A DNA stretch of 64,000 bases from an uncultured Lachnospiraceae bacterium (GCA_949738465.1 CATJBQ010000170.1:1-64000); one strand, 5' to 3'. Counted from the first letter of the stretch, positions 18,376 through 28,070 are shown. Notes: a model not told the origin generated them from the letters alone. Made by a program: numbers and translations.

Positions 18376-20088
18376 ATGAAAAAGATGTGGAAAAGAGTTT
18401 CTGCTGTCTTATTGGCCTTTGCAATGTGTATTATGACACTGCCTTTGACAGCGGCTGCAGCAACTGGCGATTATGAGCTGAAAATCAATACGCATGCAGG
18501 TCATACCTATAAGGTATATCAGCTTTTAACGGGTGATGTATCTACTCCGAATGGGGAGAATGAGGTGAAGCTGTCTAATGCAAAGCCAGGAAGTGCTGTT
18601 GCTTCTGGTACAACGGCTGAGGCAATTATAAGTGAATTGCAGAATAAGACAGGGATTGAGTTAGGCAATGCAGCAAAAGCATTGATTGCAGAAGATGCAG
18701 TACCGGTTGCAGAAATTGTGAATACCATTGCTGAAGATGGTACGGTAACAGTAAAAGTTAATGGTGAAGATATCACGGGTACATCAGCTACGATTACTGT
18801 GCCAGGTGGATATTATGTCATCGTTGATAGTTATACTGGTTCCAAACCTGATTCTGACCCGACAACAACAAATGACCCTACTACTACGATTTCTGCTACT
18901 ATGGTCAGAGTATTAGGTGATCAAGAGGTTACCCCCAAGGACTCTACTGTTCCGGATAAGCCTGGAAAGACTGTAAAAAAGGGTGAAACAGAAAATGTTA
19001 AGACAGTTTCAATCGGTGATGAATTGACATATACCCTGAGCGGTACGATTCCTGATATGGATCAATACAAAGAATATAAATTCCAATTGGTTGATACCAT
19101 GTCTAAGGGGCTGATGCCTACGGTAAAGGATAGTTTTACAGTTGAATTGACGAACGCAAATGGAGAAAAAACAGGCAATACGGTTACTTTTATAACGGGT
19201 ACCACTACAGATCAAACAACTGGAAAGACAACTATAACATTTGTATTGGAGAATGCAATTCAATATAAGGATTATAAGGGAGAAGCTTTTAAATTTGATT
19301 ACACTGCGGTTGTAACAAAGGATGCTGAACTGGAGTCAACAGGAGCTGGAGCTTTGACAAATAGCGTAAAAGTGGAATATTCCAGCAATCCGGATCAGGG
19401 TGGTACCCTTGATGGGGAGACCGCAGGTACAGATGTAACAGTATACACTACGCAACTGGTAATTAACAAAGTAATTGGTGGAACTGCAACTCCACTGGCG
19501 GGCGCCGAGTTTAAGCTTGAGGGCACAGGCGTGAATGTAGGATATGTGACTGGCTGGGCATTTGTTGAAGATGAAAATGGAACATATTATAAGCTGGTAG
19601 ATGGAGCATTTACGACGGTTGAACCAAATGATAAGAATAAAAATCAGTATGCTGATACGGATACAAAATATGTAAAAAAGGAAGTAAATAAAGCTGAGTA
19701 CACTAAGGCAGATACGAAAGCGCAGGCATTTGTAGACGATAAGACAGGCAAGGTAACGTTTACCGGCTTAGGAGAGGGAACCTACACGTTAAGTGAGATT
19801 ACTACTCCGGATGGCTATAATACGATAGATCCGATTGAAATTACGATTACCTTTGATGAGAAAACAAAGACTTTTTCGGCTACTACGGCAAATCCTGAGG
19901 CTGATAAAGCGGGGCAACCAGCTACTTTAACGGTAGATTTAAATGGATATAATGTTGAGAACTTTGCTGGCTCTCTTCTTCCTTCCACCGGTGGCATCGG
20001 TACAACGATCTTCTACGTGGTAGGCGGTATCCTGGTTGTAGCAGCAGTGGTTCTTCTTGTAACCAAGAAGCGCATGAACCGTGCATAA
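18376..20088 (+). CDS. Major pilin, isopeptide-forming fimbrial protein
   Basis: Signal peptide, GAEFKLEG, GTYTLSEITTPDGYN E-box-like motif, C-terminal LPSTGG + TM + KKR. Confidence 0.9.
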   Translation: MKKMWKRVSAVLLAFAMCIMTLPLTAAAATGDYELKINTHAGHTYKVYQLLTGDVSTPNGENEVKLSNAKPGSAVASGTTAEAIISELQNKTGIELGNAAKALIAEDAVPVAEIVNTIAEDGTVTVKVNGEDITGTSATITVPGGYYVIVDSYTGSKPDSDPTTTNDPTTTISATMVRVLGDQEVTPKDSTVPDKPGKTVKKGETENVKTVSIGDELTYTLSGTIPDMDQYKEYKFQLVDTMSKGLMPTVKDSFTVELTNANGEKTGNTVTFITGTTTDQTTGKTTITFVLENAIQYKDYKGEAFKFDYTAVVTKDAELESTGAGALTNSVKVEYSSNPDQGGTLDGETAGTDVTVYTTQLVINKVIGGTATPLAGAEFKLEGTGVNVGYVTGWAFVEDENGTYYKLVDGAFTTVEPNDKNKNQYADTDTKYVKKEVNKAEYTKADTKAQAFVDDKTGKVTFTGLGEGTYTLSEITTPDGYNTIDPIEITITFDEKTKTFSATTANPEADKAGQPATLTVDLNGYNVENFAGSLLPSTGGIGTTIFYVVGGILVVAAVVLLVTKKRMNRA

Positions 20089-20162
20089 AGCAGCATGACA
20101 AACCCGAAATAGTTCGAACCACTCCATTGCTGGTTGAACTTCGAAGCGATATTTTCAAAACC

Positions 20163-20260
20163 CCGGGGAGGGGGAAGCTTCCTTTCCCCGGAATACCGCA
20201 CAAGCTGGCACCTTCCCGTGGTGTGCGGTGAGCAACGGGTAAAAGAACATACGTTCTTTT
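20163..20260 (+). other. Highly structured pilin-sortase intergenic region
   Basis: Stems CCGGGG/CCCCGG, ACCGCAC/GTGCGGT with possible pseudoknot CCCGT/ACGGG, and AAAAGAAC-ATAC-GTTCTTTT. Confidence 0.6.
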
Positions 20261-20327
20261 GCGCCGGCCAACGTCAGCGAAGAGCCCAAAACGCTCAAAA
20301 ACAGAAAGCAAACTGTCAGGGAAGCCT

Positions 20328-21302
20328 ATGAAAGCAGAAAAGAACCAGGATAAAAAGGATAAGAAAATCAGAAAGAAAAAGAAAAAAGGAGTGTCCCTAT
20401 CCACCATCATCCTATTGGTGATCCTTTTGGCAGGATTAGGAGTAATGCTTTATCCTACAGTCAGTGATTACTGGAATTCCTTCCATCAAAGCCGGGCGAT
20501 CAATAGCTATGATGAGATCGTAGCCGGATTGGATGAAGCAGATTATGAAGCGCTGTTTGAAAAAGCAGAGGCCTATAATGAACATCTGAGCAGCCTTGCG
20601 GCGCCCTTTTCCCAGGCGGATACCCTGGCAGAGGAATATTACAGCGTCCTGGATGTGGCGGAAAACGGGATTATCGGCTATGTTACAATCGAAAAAATCG
20701 GTGTAGAGCTGCCGGTTTACCATGGAACCAGCGATGCGGTTCTGAATGTGGCAGTGGGGCATCTGGAAGGCTCCCATCTTCCCATCGGTGGGGAAAGCCG
20801 TCACAGCGTGTTATCGGCCCACCGTGGTCTGCCTTCCGCGAAGCTGTTTACCAACCTGGATAAAATGGAAATCGGGGATATATTTACGATTACCGTGTTG
20901 AACCAGATGTTAACCTATCAGGTGGATCAGATTTTAATTGTGGAGCCGGGCCAGTTGGAAGCGCTGAATATTGTTAAGGGCAAAGATTATTGTACGTTGA
21001 TGACATGTACCCCTTATGGTGTCAATTCCCACCGCCTCCTGGTGCGTGGGACGCGGATTGATAATATTCCAGGTACGGTTGTGGTACATAAGGAAGCCAC
21101 ACGTATCCCGACCTATATTGTAGCGCCGGCGGTAGCCATTCCCATTGTGTTCCTGCTGTTAATTGTCCTTTTGATCATATACCGGAAAAAACCGGAAAAA
21201 GTGACCACCAGGGATATCATGGATCTGAGCCGGAAGCTGCAAAAGGAGCAGGCGGAGGAAAGGCAGAAGGAAAAGGAGGAGCAGACCGATGAAACGAGCT
21301 GA
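20328..21302 (+). CDS. Class C (pilin-polymerising) sortase
   Basis: N-terminal TM, VGHLEGSHLPIGGESRHSVLSAHRGLP, TLMTCTPYGVNSHRLLVRGTR, C-terminal TM. Confidence 0.95.
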   Translation: MKAEKNQDKKDKKIRKKKKKGVSLSTIILLVILLAGLGVMLYPTVSDYWNSFHQSRAINSYDEIVAGLDEADYEALFEKAEAYNEHLSSLAAPFSQADTLAEEYYSVLDVAENGIIGYVTIEKIGVELPVYHGTSDAVLNVAVGHLEGSHLPIGGESRHSVLSAHRGLPSAKLFTNLDKMEIGDIFTITVLNQMLTYQVDQILIVEPGQLEALNIVKGKDYCTLMTCTPYGVNSHRLLVRGTRIDNIPGTVVVHKEATRIPTYIVAPAVAIPIVFLLLIVLLIIYRKKPEKVTTRDIMDLSRKLQKEQAEERQKEKEEQTDETS

Positions 21303-21346
21303 GAAACCCTTTTACAAAATATATCGCAAAATAAGGAGGAGACGCC

Positions 21347-22540
21347 ATGAAAGATAAAAAATATTTGGCTGTTGGAAAGAAAAAGATTTCCCTGATTGCT
21401 CTGGCACTGGTGTCCGTAATGCTGTTAAGCCTGCCAGGACAGGGTATTGGCAGGGCTAAGGCAGACCCCATTGACCTGGAGATTCCCTGTTCGCTGACTG
21501 TACAGCCGGGAGACATGGCGAATCGGGAAGAACTGGCAGAACTGAAAAATGAGGATGTGGTGATCGACTTATATAAAGTGGCCGGCGCCAAAAAAGTGCC
21601 TGGCTATGATACCTATGAATTTGATTTTGGAGAAAACAACCCTTACGGAGCGCTTGCCCGGATGCTGGAAGGGAAAGAAGCAGATTACAGGGCGGCAGCG
21701 CAGGCAGCGGCAGAAATTACATTTACAAAGGATGATAACGGCAGCTTTAGCCACGCAAGCATAGATGCGGGTCTTGTGCAGAAGAATCTGGCTTCCGGGA
21801 CGAAGATTGAAAACCTGGAAAGCGGCCTGTATCTGCTGGTGGCCAGAAGCCCGAAGCTGGCAGAGGCCAGCGATTATGTGACGGAGGTTACTGTTAAGGG
21901 CAGCGAAGGCCAGGCGGATTTTACACAGATTGCAACGATTGCCCATTCGGATCACTATACCTATACATTCCTTCCGGAGCTGATTGCACTGCCGACCAAG
22001 GACGCAGTTATGGTAAATGGGGAAAACCTGGTGAACACGGCCAATCCCGGGGATTGGATTACAGACCTCAACGTGACCTTGAAACCGCAGCCGGGGCCCA
22101 GGTATGGGGACTTACAGATCCGGAAGAACCTGGAAGGCTACGGCGGGCAGGAAGCGTCCTTCGTATTCCAGATTGAAGCGTATACGGCGGATCCGGCAGT
22201 GGAGCCTGATGCAGAGCTTGTTTACAGTGATGTCAGGACGATTCAGTTCGGGGGTGAAGGCAGCCAGGAACTGAAGCTAAGCGGCCTGATCCCGGTAGGA
22301 TCTTATGTACTGGTGACGGAGGTATATCCGGGCCCCTCATATCGGTTGGACGGGGCGCAGACACAGGACGTGGTCATTCCTGTTCCGGAAAATGGAGCGG
22401 CCGGGTTGGTAGAATTCACCAATATTTATCAGGGAACCACCACAAGCGGCGGCGTCATTACCAATCATTTTGAATACCATGAAGAAAATACAGAAACCAG
22501 AAACGCAGAGGAAGCCGGCTGGGAATGGACCCAGCAGTAA
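21347..22540 (+). CDS. Secreted pilus-associated protein (minor pilin-like)
   Basis: Signal peptide, VDLYKVAGAKKVPGYDTYEF opening and Cna-B/DUF5979-like C-terminal domain; no LPXTG. Confidence 0.7.
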   Translation: MKDKKYLAVGKKKISLIALALVSVMLLSLPGQGIGRAKADPIDLEIPCSLTVQPGDMANREELAELKNEDVVIDLYKVAGAKKVPGYDTYEFDFGENNPYGALARMLEGKEADYRAAAQAAAEITFTKDDNGSFSHASIDAGLVQKNLASGTKIENLESGLYLLVARSPKLAEASDYVTEVTVKGSEGQADFTQIATIAHSDHYTYTFLPELIALPTKDAVMVNGENLVNTANPGDWITDLNVTLKPQPGPRYGDLQIRKNLEGYGGQEASFVFQIEAYTADPAVEPDAELVYSDVRTIQFGGEGSQELKLSGLIPVGSYVLVTEVYPGPSYRLDGAQTQDVVIPVPENGAAGLVEFTNIYQGTTTSGGVITNHFEYHEENTETRNAEEAGWEWTQQ

Positions 22541-22555
22541 GGAGGGTGATCGAAG

Positions 22556-23077
22556 ATGAAGTATAAGAACATAATCCTGGCTGCCACGGCCTGTATGCTG
22601 GTTCTGTCTGCCGGGGCAGGCAGTGCCTGGGCATATTTTACCACTTATACGGAGGCTAGCGGCGGCTATGCCATCCGGCTGGGCAGCCAGTCCACAGCGG
22701 AAGAAGAAGTGGGAGATTGGACCAAGCATGTCGCCGTTTCCAATGATGCGGCTTCCAGCCAGCCGGTCTATATCCGGGTGAAGGCGTTTGCGGGAAGTCA
22801 GAATCCCTTGACATACAGCAGCGAAAGCGGCAAATGGAGCAGGGGCGAAGAAGAATACTATTATTACAATGATATTGTAGAACCGGGCGGAAAGACAGAG
22901 GTACTTGACATTAAGATTGACGGTGTGCCTGTTGAAGTAGAAGACGGCGACAGCTTCAACGTAGTCGTTGTCTACGAAAGCACCCCGGTCTGCTACCATG
23001 AGGACGGTACGCCCTATGCCGACTGGTCCAGGATCTTAGATACAGGAAGTACAACGGAAGGAGGCGTCACAGAATGA
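22556..23077 (+). CDS. Small secreted TasA/camelysin-like protein
   Basis: Signal peptide followed by AYFTTYTEASGGYAIRLGSQ, beta-rich. Confidence 0.6.
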   Translation: MKYKNIILAATACMLVLSAGAGSAWAYFTTYTEASGGYAIRLGSQSTAEEEVGDWTKHVAVSNDAASSQPVYIRVKAFAGSQNPLTYSSESGKWSRGEEEYYYYNDIVEPGGKTEVLDIKIDGVPVEVEDGDSFNVVVVYESTPVCYHEDGTPYADWSRILDTGSTTEGGVTE

Positions 23078-23835
23078 AGAAGCTGAAAAGGTTTATTTCC
23101 ATGCCGGCTGTGACCGTGGCAGCCTTTGTACTGGCAGCGGCGCTGCTTCTGACCTCCGGCATCGGAGGCGCAAGGGCGGCTTTGACCTACTATTCCGAGA
23201 CCTATGCGGCCCGGGTGGCCATGTCCAGTATCGGCGTTACCCTGAATGAAAACGGTGCGGCCATTTCCTGCCGGGACTACGACAAGGACGGGGAATGGAA
23301 CCATGTGGACGGCGCTCTCCTGGAAGGAATGCTGGGGGAAGATACCAGTGTAAAGCTTGGAAAAAAATACAAAGAGGAGCTTAGCGTTACCAATTCCGGC
23401 AGCATCAGCCAGTATGTCAGGGTCAGCATCCACAAATACTGGACGGACGCGGACGGGAAGAAATGCCGGGAGGTATCGCCGGCCATGATCGACTTAAACC
23501 TGGTAAACCAGGATACCCACTGGATCGTCGATCCGGAGGCGTCTACCGAAGAACGGACGGTGCTGTATTACAACCGGGTGCTTGGGCCTGGAGAGACGAC
23601 GCCGCTGTTTGCCGATACCTTAGCGATCAAGGAAGAGGTGGCCGCAAGGGTAACCCAGACAGAAACAAAGCGGGATGGTGGGACCGTTATCACCACAATG
23701 TATGATTATGACGGCTATCAGTTCTGTGTGGAGGCTAAGGTGGATGCCGTGCAGGAGCACAACGCAGAGGACGCTATTTACAGCGCCTGGGGCCGTCTGG
23801 TGTCTGTCAGCGACGGCACACTGAGTCTGAAGTAG
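23074..23835 (+). CDS. Secreted TasA/camelysin-like protein
   Basis: Signal peptide ending GGARAALTYYSETYAARVAMSSIGVTLNENG; overlaps previous gene. Confidence 0.6.
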   Translation: MKKLKRFISMPAVTVAAFVLAAALLLTSGIGGARAALTYYSETYAARVAMSSIGVTLNENGAAISCRDYDKDGEWNHVDGALLEGMLGEDTSVKLGKKYKEELSVTNSGSISQYVRVSIHKYWTDADGKKCREVSPAMIDLNLVNQDTHWIVDPEASTEERTVLYYNRVLGPGETTPLFADTLAIKEEVAARVTQTETKRDGGTVITTMYDYDGYQFCVEAKVDAVQEHNAEDAIYSAWGRLVSVSDGTLSLK

Positions 23836-23848
23836 GGAGGGGAAGACG

Positions 23849-24643
23849 ATGAAAAAGAAATTATACAGCCTGGCCCTTGGGGCCCTTCTGCTGATTAGCG
23901 TTCCCTTGACCGCTCACGCGGAGACGACCCATGGCGGTCCCTGGAGTGTTATTTTTACCGAGGAAGCCAAGATGGAGAGTGCCTTTTCCAGCGCGGAGAT
24001 GGCAAATGTGATCTCCGGCATGCAGCCGGGGGATGAAACGGTGGCGACACTGGAGCTTTCCAATAAAAACAGCTCTGCCACCGACTGGTACATGACAAAC
24101 AAGATTATAAGCAGTCTGGAGGATTCCGCTGAGGGAGCAAGCGGCGGAGCCTACACCTATCTGCTGACCTATACCGGCCCGGACGGGACCCAGACCGTGC
24201 TTTTTTCCAGTGATACCGTCGGCGGTGAGGGAACAGAGGGCGGAGAGGGCCTGCACAGTGTTTCCGGTGCCCTGGAAGACTATTTTTATCTGGGCACCCT
24301 GGCAAACGGCCAGAAGGGTATTGTAACGTTGACCGTGGCCTTAGACGGGGAGACCCAGGGCAACAGTTACCAGGATACTCTGGCAGATTTGCAGATGAAT
24401 TTTGCGGTGGAACTCAGCACCAATAACAATAACGGGAATCCCGGAAACGGGCCCGACGGCAATAATCCGGGAGGCGGTCAGCAAGGCGGCTCCGGCGGCA
24501 GTTCTACGCGGGTAGTAAAGACCGGAGACGAGACCAACCTGGGGCTTTTGATTGGCCTTGCGGGAGCCAGCGGCGCGCTGCTTATGATGTTCGGCTTTTT
24601 CGGTGTGGCCCAGAGGAAAAAGCAGAAAAAGGAGGTGCGGTGA
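23849..24643 (+). CDS. Cell-wall-anchored protein with LPXTG-variant sorting signal
   Basis: Signal peptide, Gly/Asn-rich spacer, VVKTGDETNLGLLIGLAGASGALLMMFGFFG + basic tail. Confidence 0.7.
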   Translation: MKKKLYSLALGALLLISVPLTAHAETTHGGPWSVIFTEEAKMESAFSSAEMANVISGMQPGDETVATLELSNKNSSATDWYMTNKIISSLEDSAEGASGGAYTYLLTYTGPDGTQTVLFSSDTVGGEGTEGGEGLHSVSGALEDYFYLGTLANGQKGIVTLTVALDGETQGNSYQDTLADLQMNFAVELSTNNNNGNPGNGPDGNNPGGGQQGGSGGSSTRVVKTGDETNLGLLIGLAGASGALLMMFGFFGVAQRKKQKKEVR

Positions 24644-24644
24644 G

Positions 24645-25640
24645 ATGCGTTTTGGAAGGAAGGCGGTAAAGGCAGCCGGGATGTGCCTGGCGTTGTGTCT
24701 GACGGTGCTTTCGGCATTTTCTGTCCGGCTGGATGCAAAAGCGGCCGGAGATTCTTATACGTATACCGTACGTATTTTCGCGGGAGCCCAGGGTACCATT
24801 GACGGGAAGGAGATGGTGGCCTATGAAGGACTCACCGATACGGAGGCAGACCGGGTGATCTTTAACCAGAACCGGGTGGCGTTGAAGGATAACAGCAAGT
24901 ATTATATCCGGGGAATCCGTAAGAGCGGCCGTGACAATGATGAAATCGTAGCGCTGGCGTCCTTTGTGGCGACGGAGGATGCGGATTACGTAGTTGCCTA
25001 TGGGATCCTGAGCGATGCGGTGATGTATACTGTGGAATATGTGGATGCGGCCGGGAATGTCCTGGCGCCCAGTGAGACCTACTATGGTAATGTGGGAGAC
25101 CGGCCGGTGGTTGCATTTACTTATATCGAGGGTTATCAGCCCCAGGCTTATAACCTGACGGGAACCCTGGATCGTGATGCATCCAACAATGTGTTCCGGT
25201 TTACGTATACGCCTGTGGCCCAGCCTCAGGAGCCAGCTCCGGCGCCTACGCCTGCACCGGTTCCGACACCGACGCCCGCGGCTCCGGAGGAACCGGCTCC
25301 GGAAACGCCAGCTCCGGAGGAACCGGTAACAGATCCGGAGACAGAGATCGAGGATGACCCGGTACCCCAGACAGAGCCGAATGAGCTTGAGGACATCAAC
25401 GATCCGGATGTGCCTCTGGCAGACGGATCCGGGCCCATGGAAGTTCCGGTTTCTCCTAACGGCTTTGCCCGTGTAATCGGGAATCTGCCGCTGGCAGCCA
25501 AGATCCTCATTGGTCTTGCGGCGGTTGCGGCTGTGGGCACGGCCTGGTTTTTCCTGGTGCGGCGCAAAAAGGCGGCTGCTACGGCAGACGGCAGGGAGCC
25601 GGCAGAAAAGCCGAAGAAGCGGAAAGATTCCGGCAAATAA
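24645..25640 (+). CDS. Membrane-anchored surface protein with MucBP-like domain and Pro-rich stalk
   Basis: Signal peptide; VEYVDAAGNVLAPSETYYGNVGD...GYQ; P/T/E-rich stretch; C-terminal TM + RRKK. Confidence 0.7.
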   Translation: MRFGRKAVKAAGMCLALCLTVLSAFSVRLDAKAAGDSYTYTVRIFAGAQGTIDGKEMVAYEGLTDTEADRVIFNQNRVALKDNSKYYIRGIRKSGRDNDEIVALASFVATEDADYVVAYGILSDAVMYTVEYVDAAGNVLAPSETYYGNVGDRPVVAFTYIEGYQPQAYNLTGTLDRDASNNVFRFTYTPVAQPQEPAPAPTPAPVPTPTPAAPEEPAPETPAPEEPVTDPETEIEDDPVPQTEPNELEDINDPDVPLADGSGPMEVPVSPNGFARVIGNLPLAAKILIGLAAVAAVGTAWFFLVRRKKAAATADGREPAEKPKKRKDSGK

Positions 25641-25658
25641 TCGTGTAAGGGGAAATAT

Positions 25659-26195
25659 ATGAGCAGTGAGACGCCGCCACAGGAGCGGCGTCCCGGGCAG
25701 AAGGGCAGGGGCATTGTTCCGGCCCTTTGCAACATCCTGGGGACGTTGATTCTGATAAGTGCGATATTGGTCTGCCTGCCGGCCGTTGCGCCGCAGGTGT
25801 TGGGATATGAGGTTTTTTGTGTGGTCAGCGGCAGCATGGAGCCGGCGATACCGGTGGGAAGCGCGGTTTTTGTAAAAAACACGCCGCCGGAGGAAATCGG
25901 GAAAGGCGATGTGATTGCTTTCAGGAGCGGTGATTCTGTGATTACCCATCGGGTGACAGCCAACCATAAGGTGGAAGGGGAGTTTTCCACGAAGGGTGAC
26001 GCCAACGAGGGGGAGGACATGAACCGGGTACCTTATGAGGCATTGATGGGGGAGGTTGAACACCAGTTTCCTATGCTGGGCGATCTTCTGACTGTGCTGA
26101 CCAGCACATTGGGAAAAGTGTATATGTTGTGTTTTGCGGCCTGCGGCGCCATGCTGAACATCCTGGCAGGGCGTCTGCGGGCGCGCAGGAGATAG
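25659..26195 (+). CDS. SipW-like signal peptidase I
   Basis: VVSGSMEPAIPVGSAVFV, KGDVIAFRSGDSVITHRV, TKGDANEGEDMNRV; C-terminal TM. Confidence 0.9.
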   Translation: MSSETPPQERRPGQKGRGIVPALCNILGTLILISAILVCLPAVAPQVLGYEVFCVVSGSMEPAIPVGSAVFVKNTPPEEIGKGDVIAFRSGDSVITHRVTANHKVEGEFSTKGDANEGEDMNRVPYEALMGEVEHQFPMLGDLLTVLTSTLGKVYMLCFAACGAMLNILAGRLRARRR

Positions 26196-26206
26196 GGGAC
26201 AGAGCG

Positions 26207-27430
26207 GTGAGAGACAAGGAAGGAATTTTGTATGTGCAGATGTTTGGCGGCTTTTCCATGGAATGGAACGGCAGAAAGGTGACGGCTGGGAAGGCGAAGG
26301 AATCCCAGTTCACCTATCTGATGCAGATGGTGCTGCATTACCGCCGGGAGGGCGTCCCACGGGAAGAAATCAAGGCGGTAGTGTTTGAGGAGCGGGATCT
26401 GGAAAATGCCAATCACGCACTGCGCAGTGTAATCTACAACGCGAGAAAGAAGCTGGCTGCGGCCGGCATGCCGGAGGGGAGCGGCTTCATCCAGCAGCGG
26501 GACGGGCGCTGTTACTGGACCCGGGAGATTCCCGTGGTGGAGGATGCCTGGGAGATGGAGCGTCTGGCCAGGGAGGCCGAAGAGGAGGAGCCTGGCCGCA
26601 GGCTCAGCCGCTACCTGGAAGCCTGCCATACCTATACCGGAGACTTCTTAAGCGCTCAGAACAGCGCTGTGTGGGCGGCCCAGGAGGCACGGAGATATCA
26701 TGGGCTGTTCTGTACCTGTGTGGAGCGTGCTGCCCAGCTTTTACGGGACGCAGAGGACTACGATGGTCTCTGGGAGCTTGGAATTTATGCCGCGAAGACG
26801 GATCCCCTGGCAGACTGGGAGACGCTGGCCATGGAGGCGCTGGTAGCTTCCGGCAGGCATCTGGAGGCCCGGAAATTTTATAATAATACGCTGGAGTTTT
26901 ATTTAAGGGAGCAGGGCTTTACTCCTTCCCAGAAAATGCACGATATGGTACATAAGCTCAGTGAGAAAATGGAACACAGCTACGGGGTTCTGGACGAGAT
27001 CCAGCGGGAATTGTCCCAGGAAAAGGAGCTTTATCCCGGCGGATACCTGTGTCCCTATCCGGTGTTTCTGGGAATCTATCATATGATGCAGCGGATGAGC
27101 GAGCGGGGCGGCCAGTCGGTGTACCTGATGCTGTGCACGGTGGTTGACAGCAAGGGGAACCCGATGGGCGAAGGGGCGAAGCTTGAGGAATTGTCCGTGC
27201 GGCTGGGGGAGGCGATCCGCTGTGCGGTACGCCGCAGCGATGTGATTAACCGCTATGGCCGGGGCCAGTATCTGGTGCTTCTGGTGAATACCACCCGGGA
27301 GGACTGTAAAGTGGTACAGCGGCGGATTACCCAGAATTTTACGGTGAACCGGCAGCGGATCAGCGTACAGTTCCATGTCAGCAGCGTGGAACGCCGGCTG
27401 GGCGAGGTACTTGATTTTTCGGGGAAGTAA
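26207..27430 (+). CDS. BTAD/SARP-type transcriptional regulator
   Basis: N-terminal winged helix (MFGGFSMEWNGRKVTAGKAKESQFTYLMQMVLHY...) then TPR-like BTAD region; GTG start inferred. Confidence 0.75.
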   Translation: MRDKEGILYVQMFGGFSMEWNGRKVTAGKAKESQFTYLMQMVLHYRREGVPREEIKAVVFEERDLENANHALRSVIYNARKKLAAAGMPEGSGFIQQRDGRCYWTREIPVVEDAWEMERLAREAEEEEPGRRLSRYLEACHTYTGDFLSAQNSAVWAAQEARRYHGLFCTCVERAAQLLRDAEDYDGLWELGIYAAKTDPLADWETLAMEALVASGRHLEARKFYNNTLEFYLREQGFTPSQKMHDMVHKLSEKMEHSYGVLDEIQRELSQEKELYPGGYLCPYPVFLGIYHMMQRMSERGGQSVYLMLCTVVDSKGNPMGEGAKLEELSVRLGEAIRCAVRRSDVINRYGRGQYLVLLVNTTREDCKVVQRRITQNFTVNRQRISVQFHVSSVERRLGEVLDFSGK

Positions 27431-27435
27431 CGGCG

Positions 27436-28023
27436 TTGGGAAAAGGGGGAGGAATCTATCTGGAATTGGGAAAGGAGAAGGTGATTTTGATGGAAGGGAC
27501 GCAGAGCTACATCGGTACGCCCTGCGGGCTTGTGGTGTGCATCGATGATACGACCGGGGGCAGGCTGTCGGGACGGTTCTATCATTTTTACAGCAGAAAG
27601 TGCCATCCTTTTTGCAGTATGGATGAACTGGTGTTTGGAATGGAGGAATTGTTTGAGGCGCTGAAATTTCCGTATCCGTCGGTGAAGAGACGGGATTTTT
27701 CGGGACGCAGCCAGAAGGGGAGGGCAGGCGGGGAAGCGTCCCCCGGGTGTAGCTGTAAGCGCGGAGAGCCGCATAATTTTGCGGAAAGGAGGAAGGTTAT
27801 GGGAGAAGAAGAACTGTTGGCAAAGCATGGTGATCTCGGGACATTCATTATACGTGTGCAGCATCGCCAGAACAGTAGCTGGCAGGGACGGATTACCTGG
27901 AGCGATAAGAATAAGACGGTGAACTTCCGGTCCATCTGGGAAATGGTGCGCCTGATCGGCGATGCGCTGGATACGGTCAGTCAGCCGGAGGGAGTTGAGC
28001 AAGAGGCGCAGTGGCCGGAGTAG
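27436..28023 (+). CDS. Conserved-looking hypothetical protein with two related small domains
   Basis: Internal similarity GLVVCIDD...GRFYHF...SMDELVFGMEELFEAL and FIIRVQ...GRITWSDK...SIWEMVRLIGDAL. Confidence 0.6.
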   Translation: MGKGGGIYLELGKEKVILMEGTQSYIGTPCGLVVCIDDTTGGRLSGRFYHFYSRKCHPFCSMDELVFGMEELFEALKFPYPSVKRRDFSGRSQKGRAGGEASPGCSCKRGEPHNFAERRKVMGEEELLAKHGDLGTFIIRVQHRQNSSWQGRITWSDKNKTVNFRSIWEMVRLIGDALDTVSQPEGVEQEAQWPE

Positions 28024-28070
28024 GCGGGGTATGGTGAAATCAGGTGGATCGTGTTTTGTTTGGTATAAAA

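Noticed and set aside
20241-20260. AAAAGAAC-ATAC-GTTCTTTT as an intrinsic terminator
   Set aside because: AT-rich 8-bp stem whose T-run is part of the stem, followed by gcgccggcc, not a T tract.
25205-25345. Repetitive cggctccggaggaaccg-type units resembling a repeat array
   Set aside because: Low-complexity coding for a Pro/Glu/Thr-rich wall-spanning stalk; no constant repeat plus unique spacer, so not CRISPR.
12117-28023. Whole 16-kb block as an integrative mobile element
   Set aside because: A recombinase is present, but no relaxase, replication, excisionase or att-like direct repeats were seen; the paired IRs next to it fit an invertase better.
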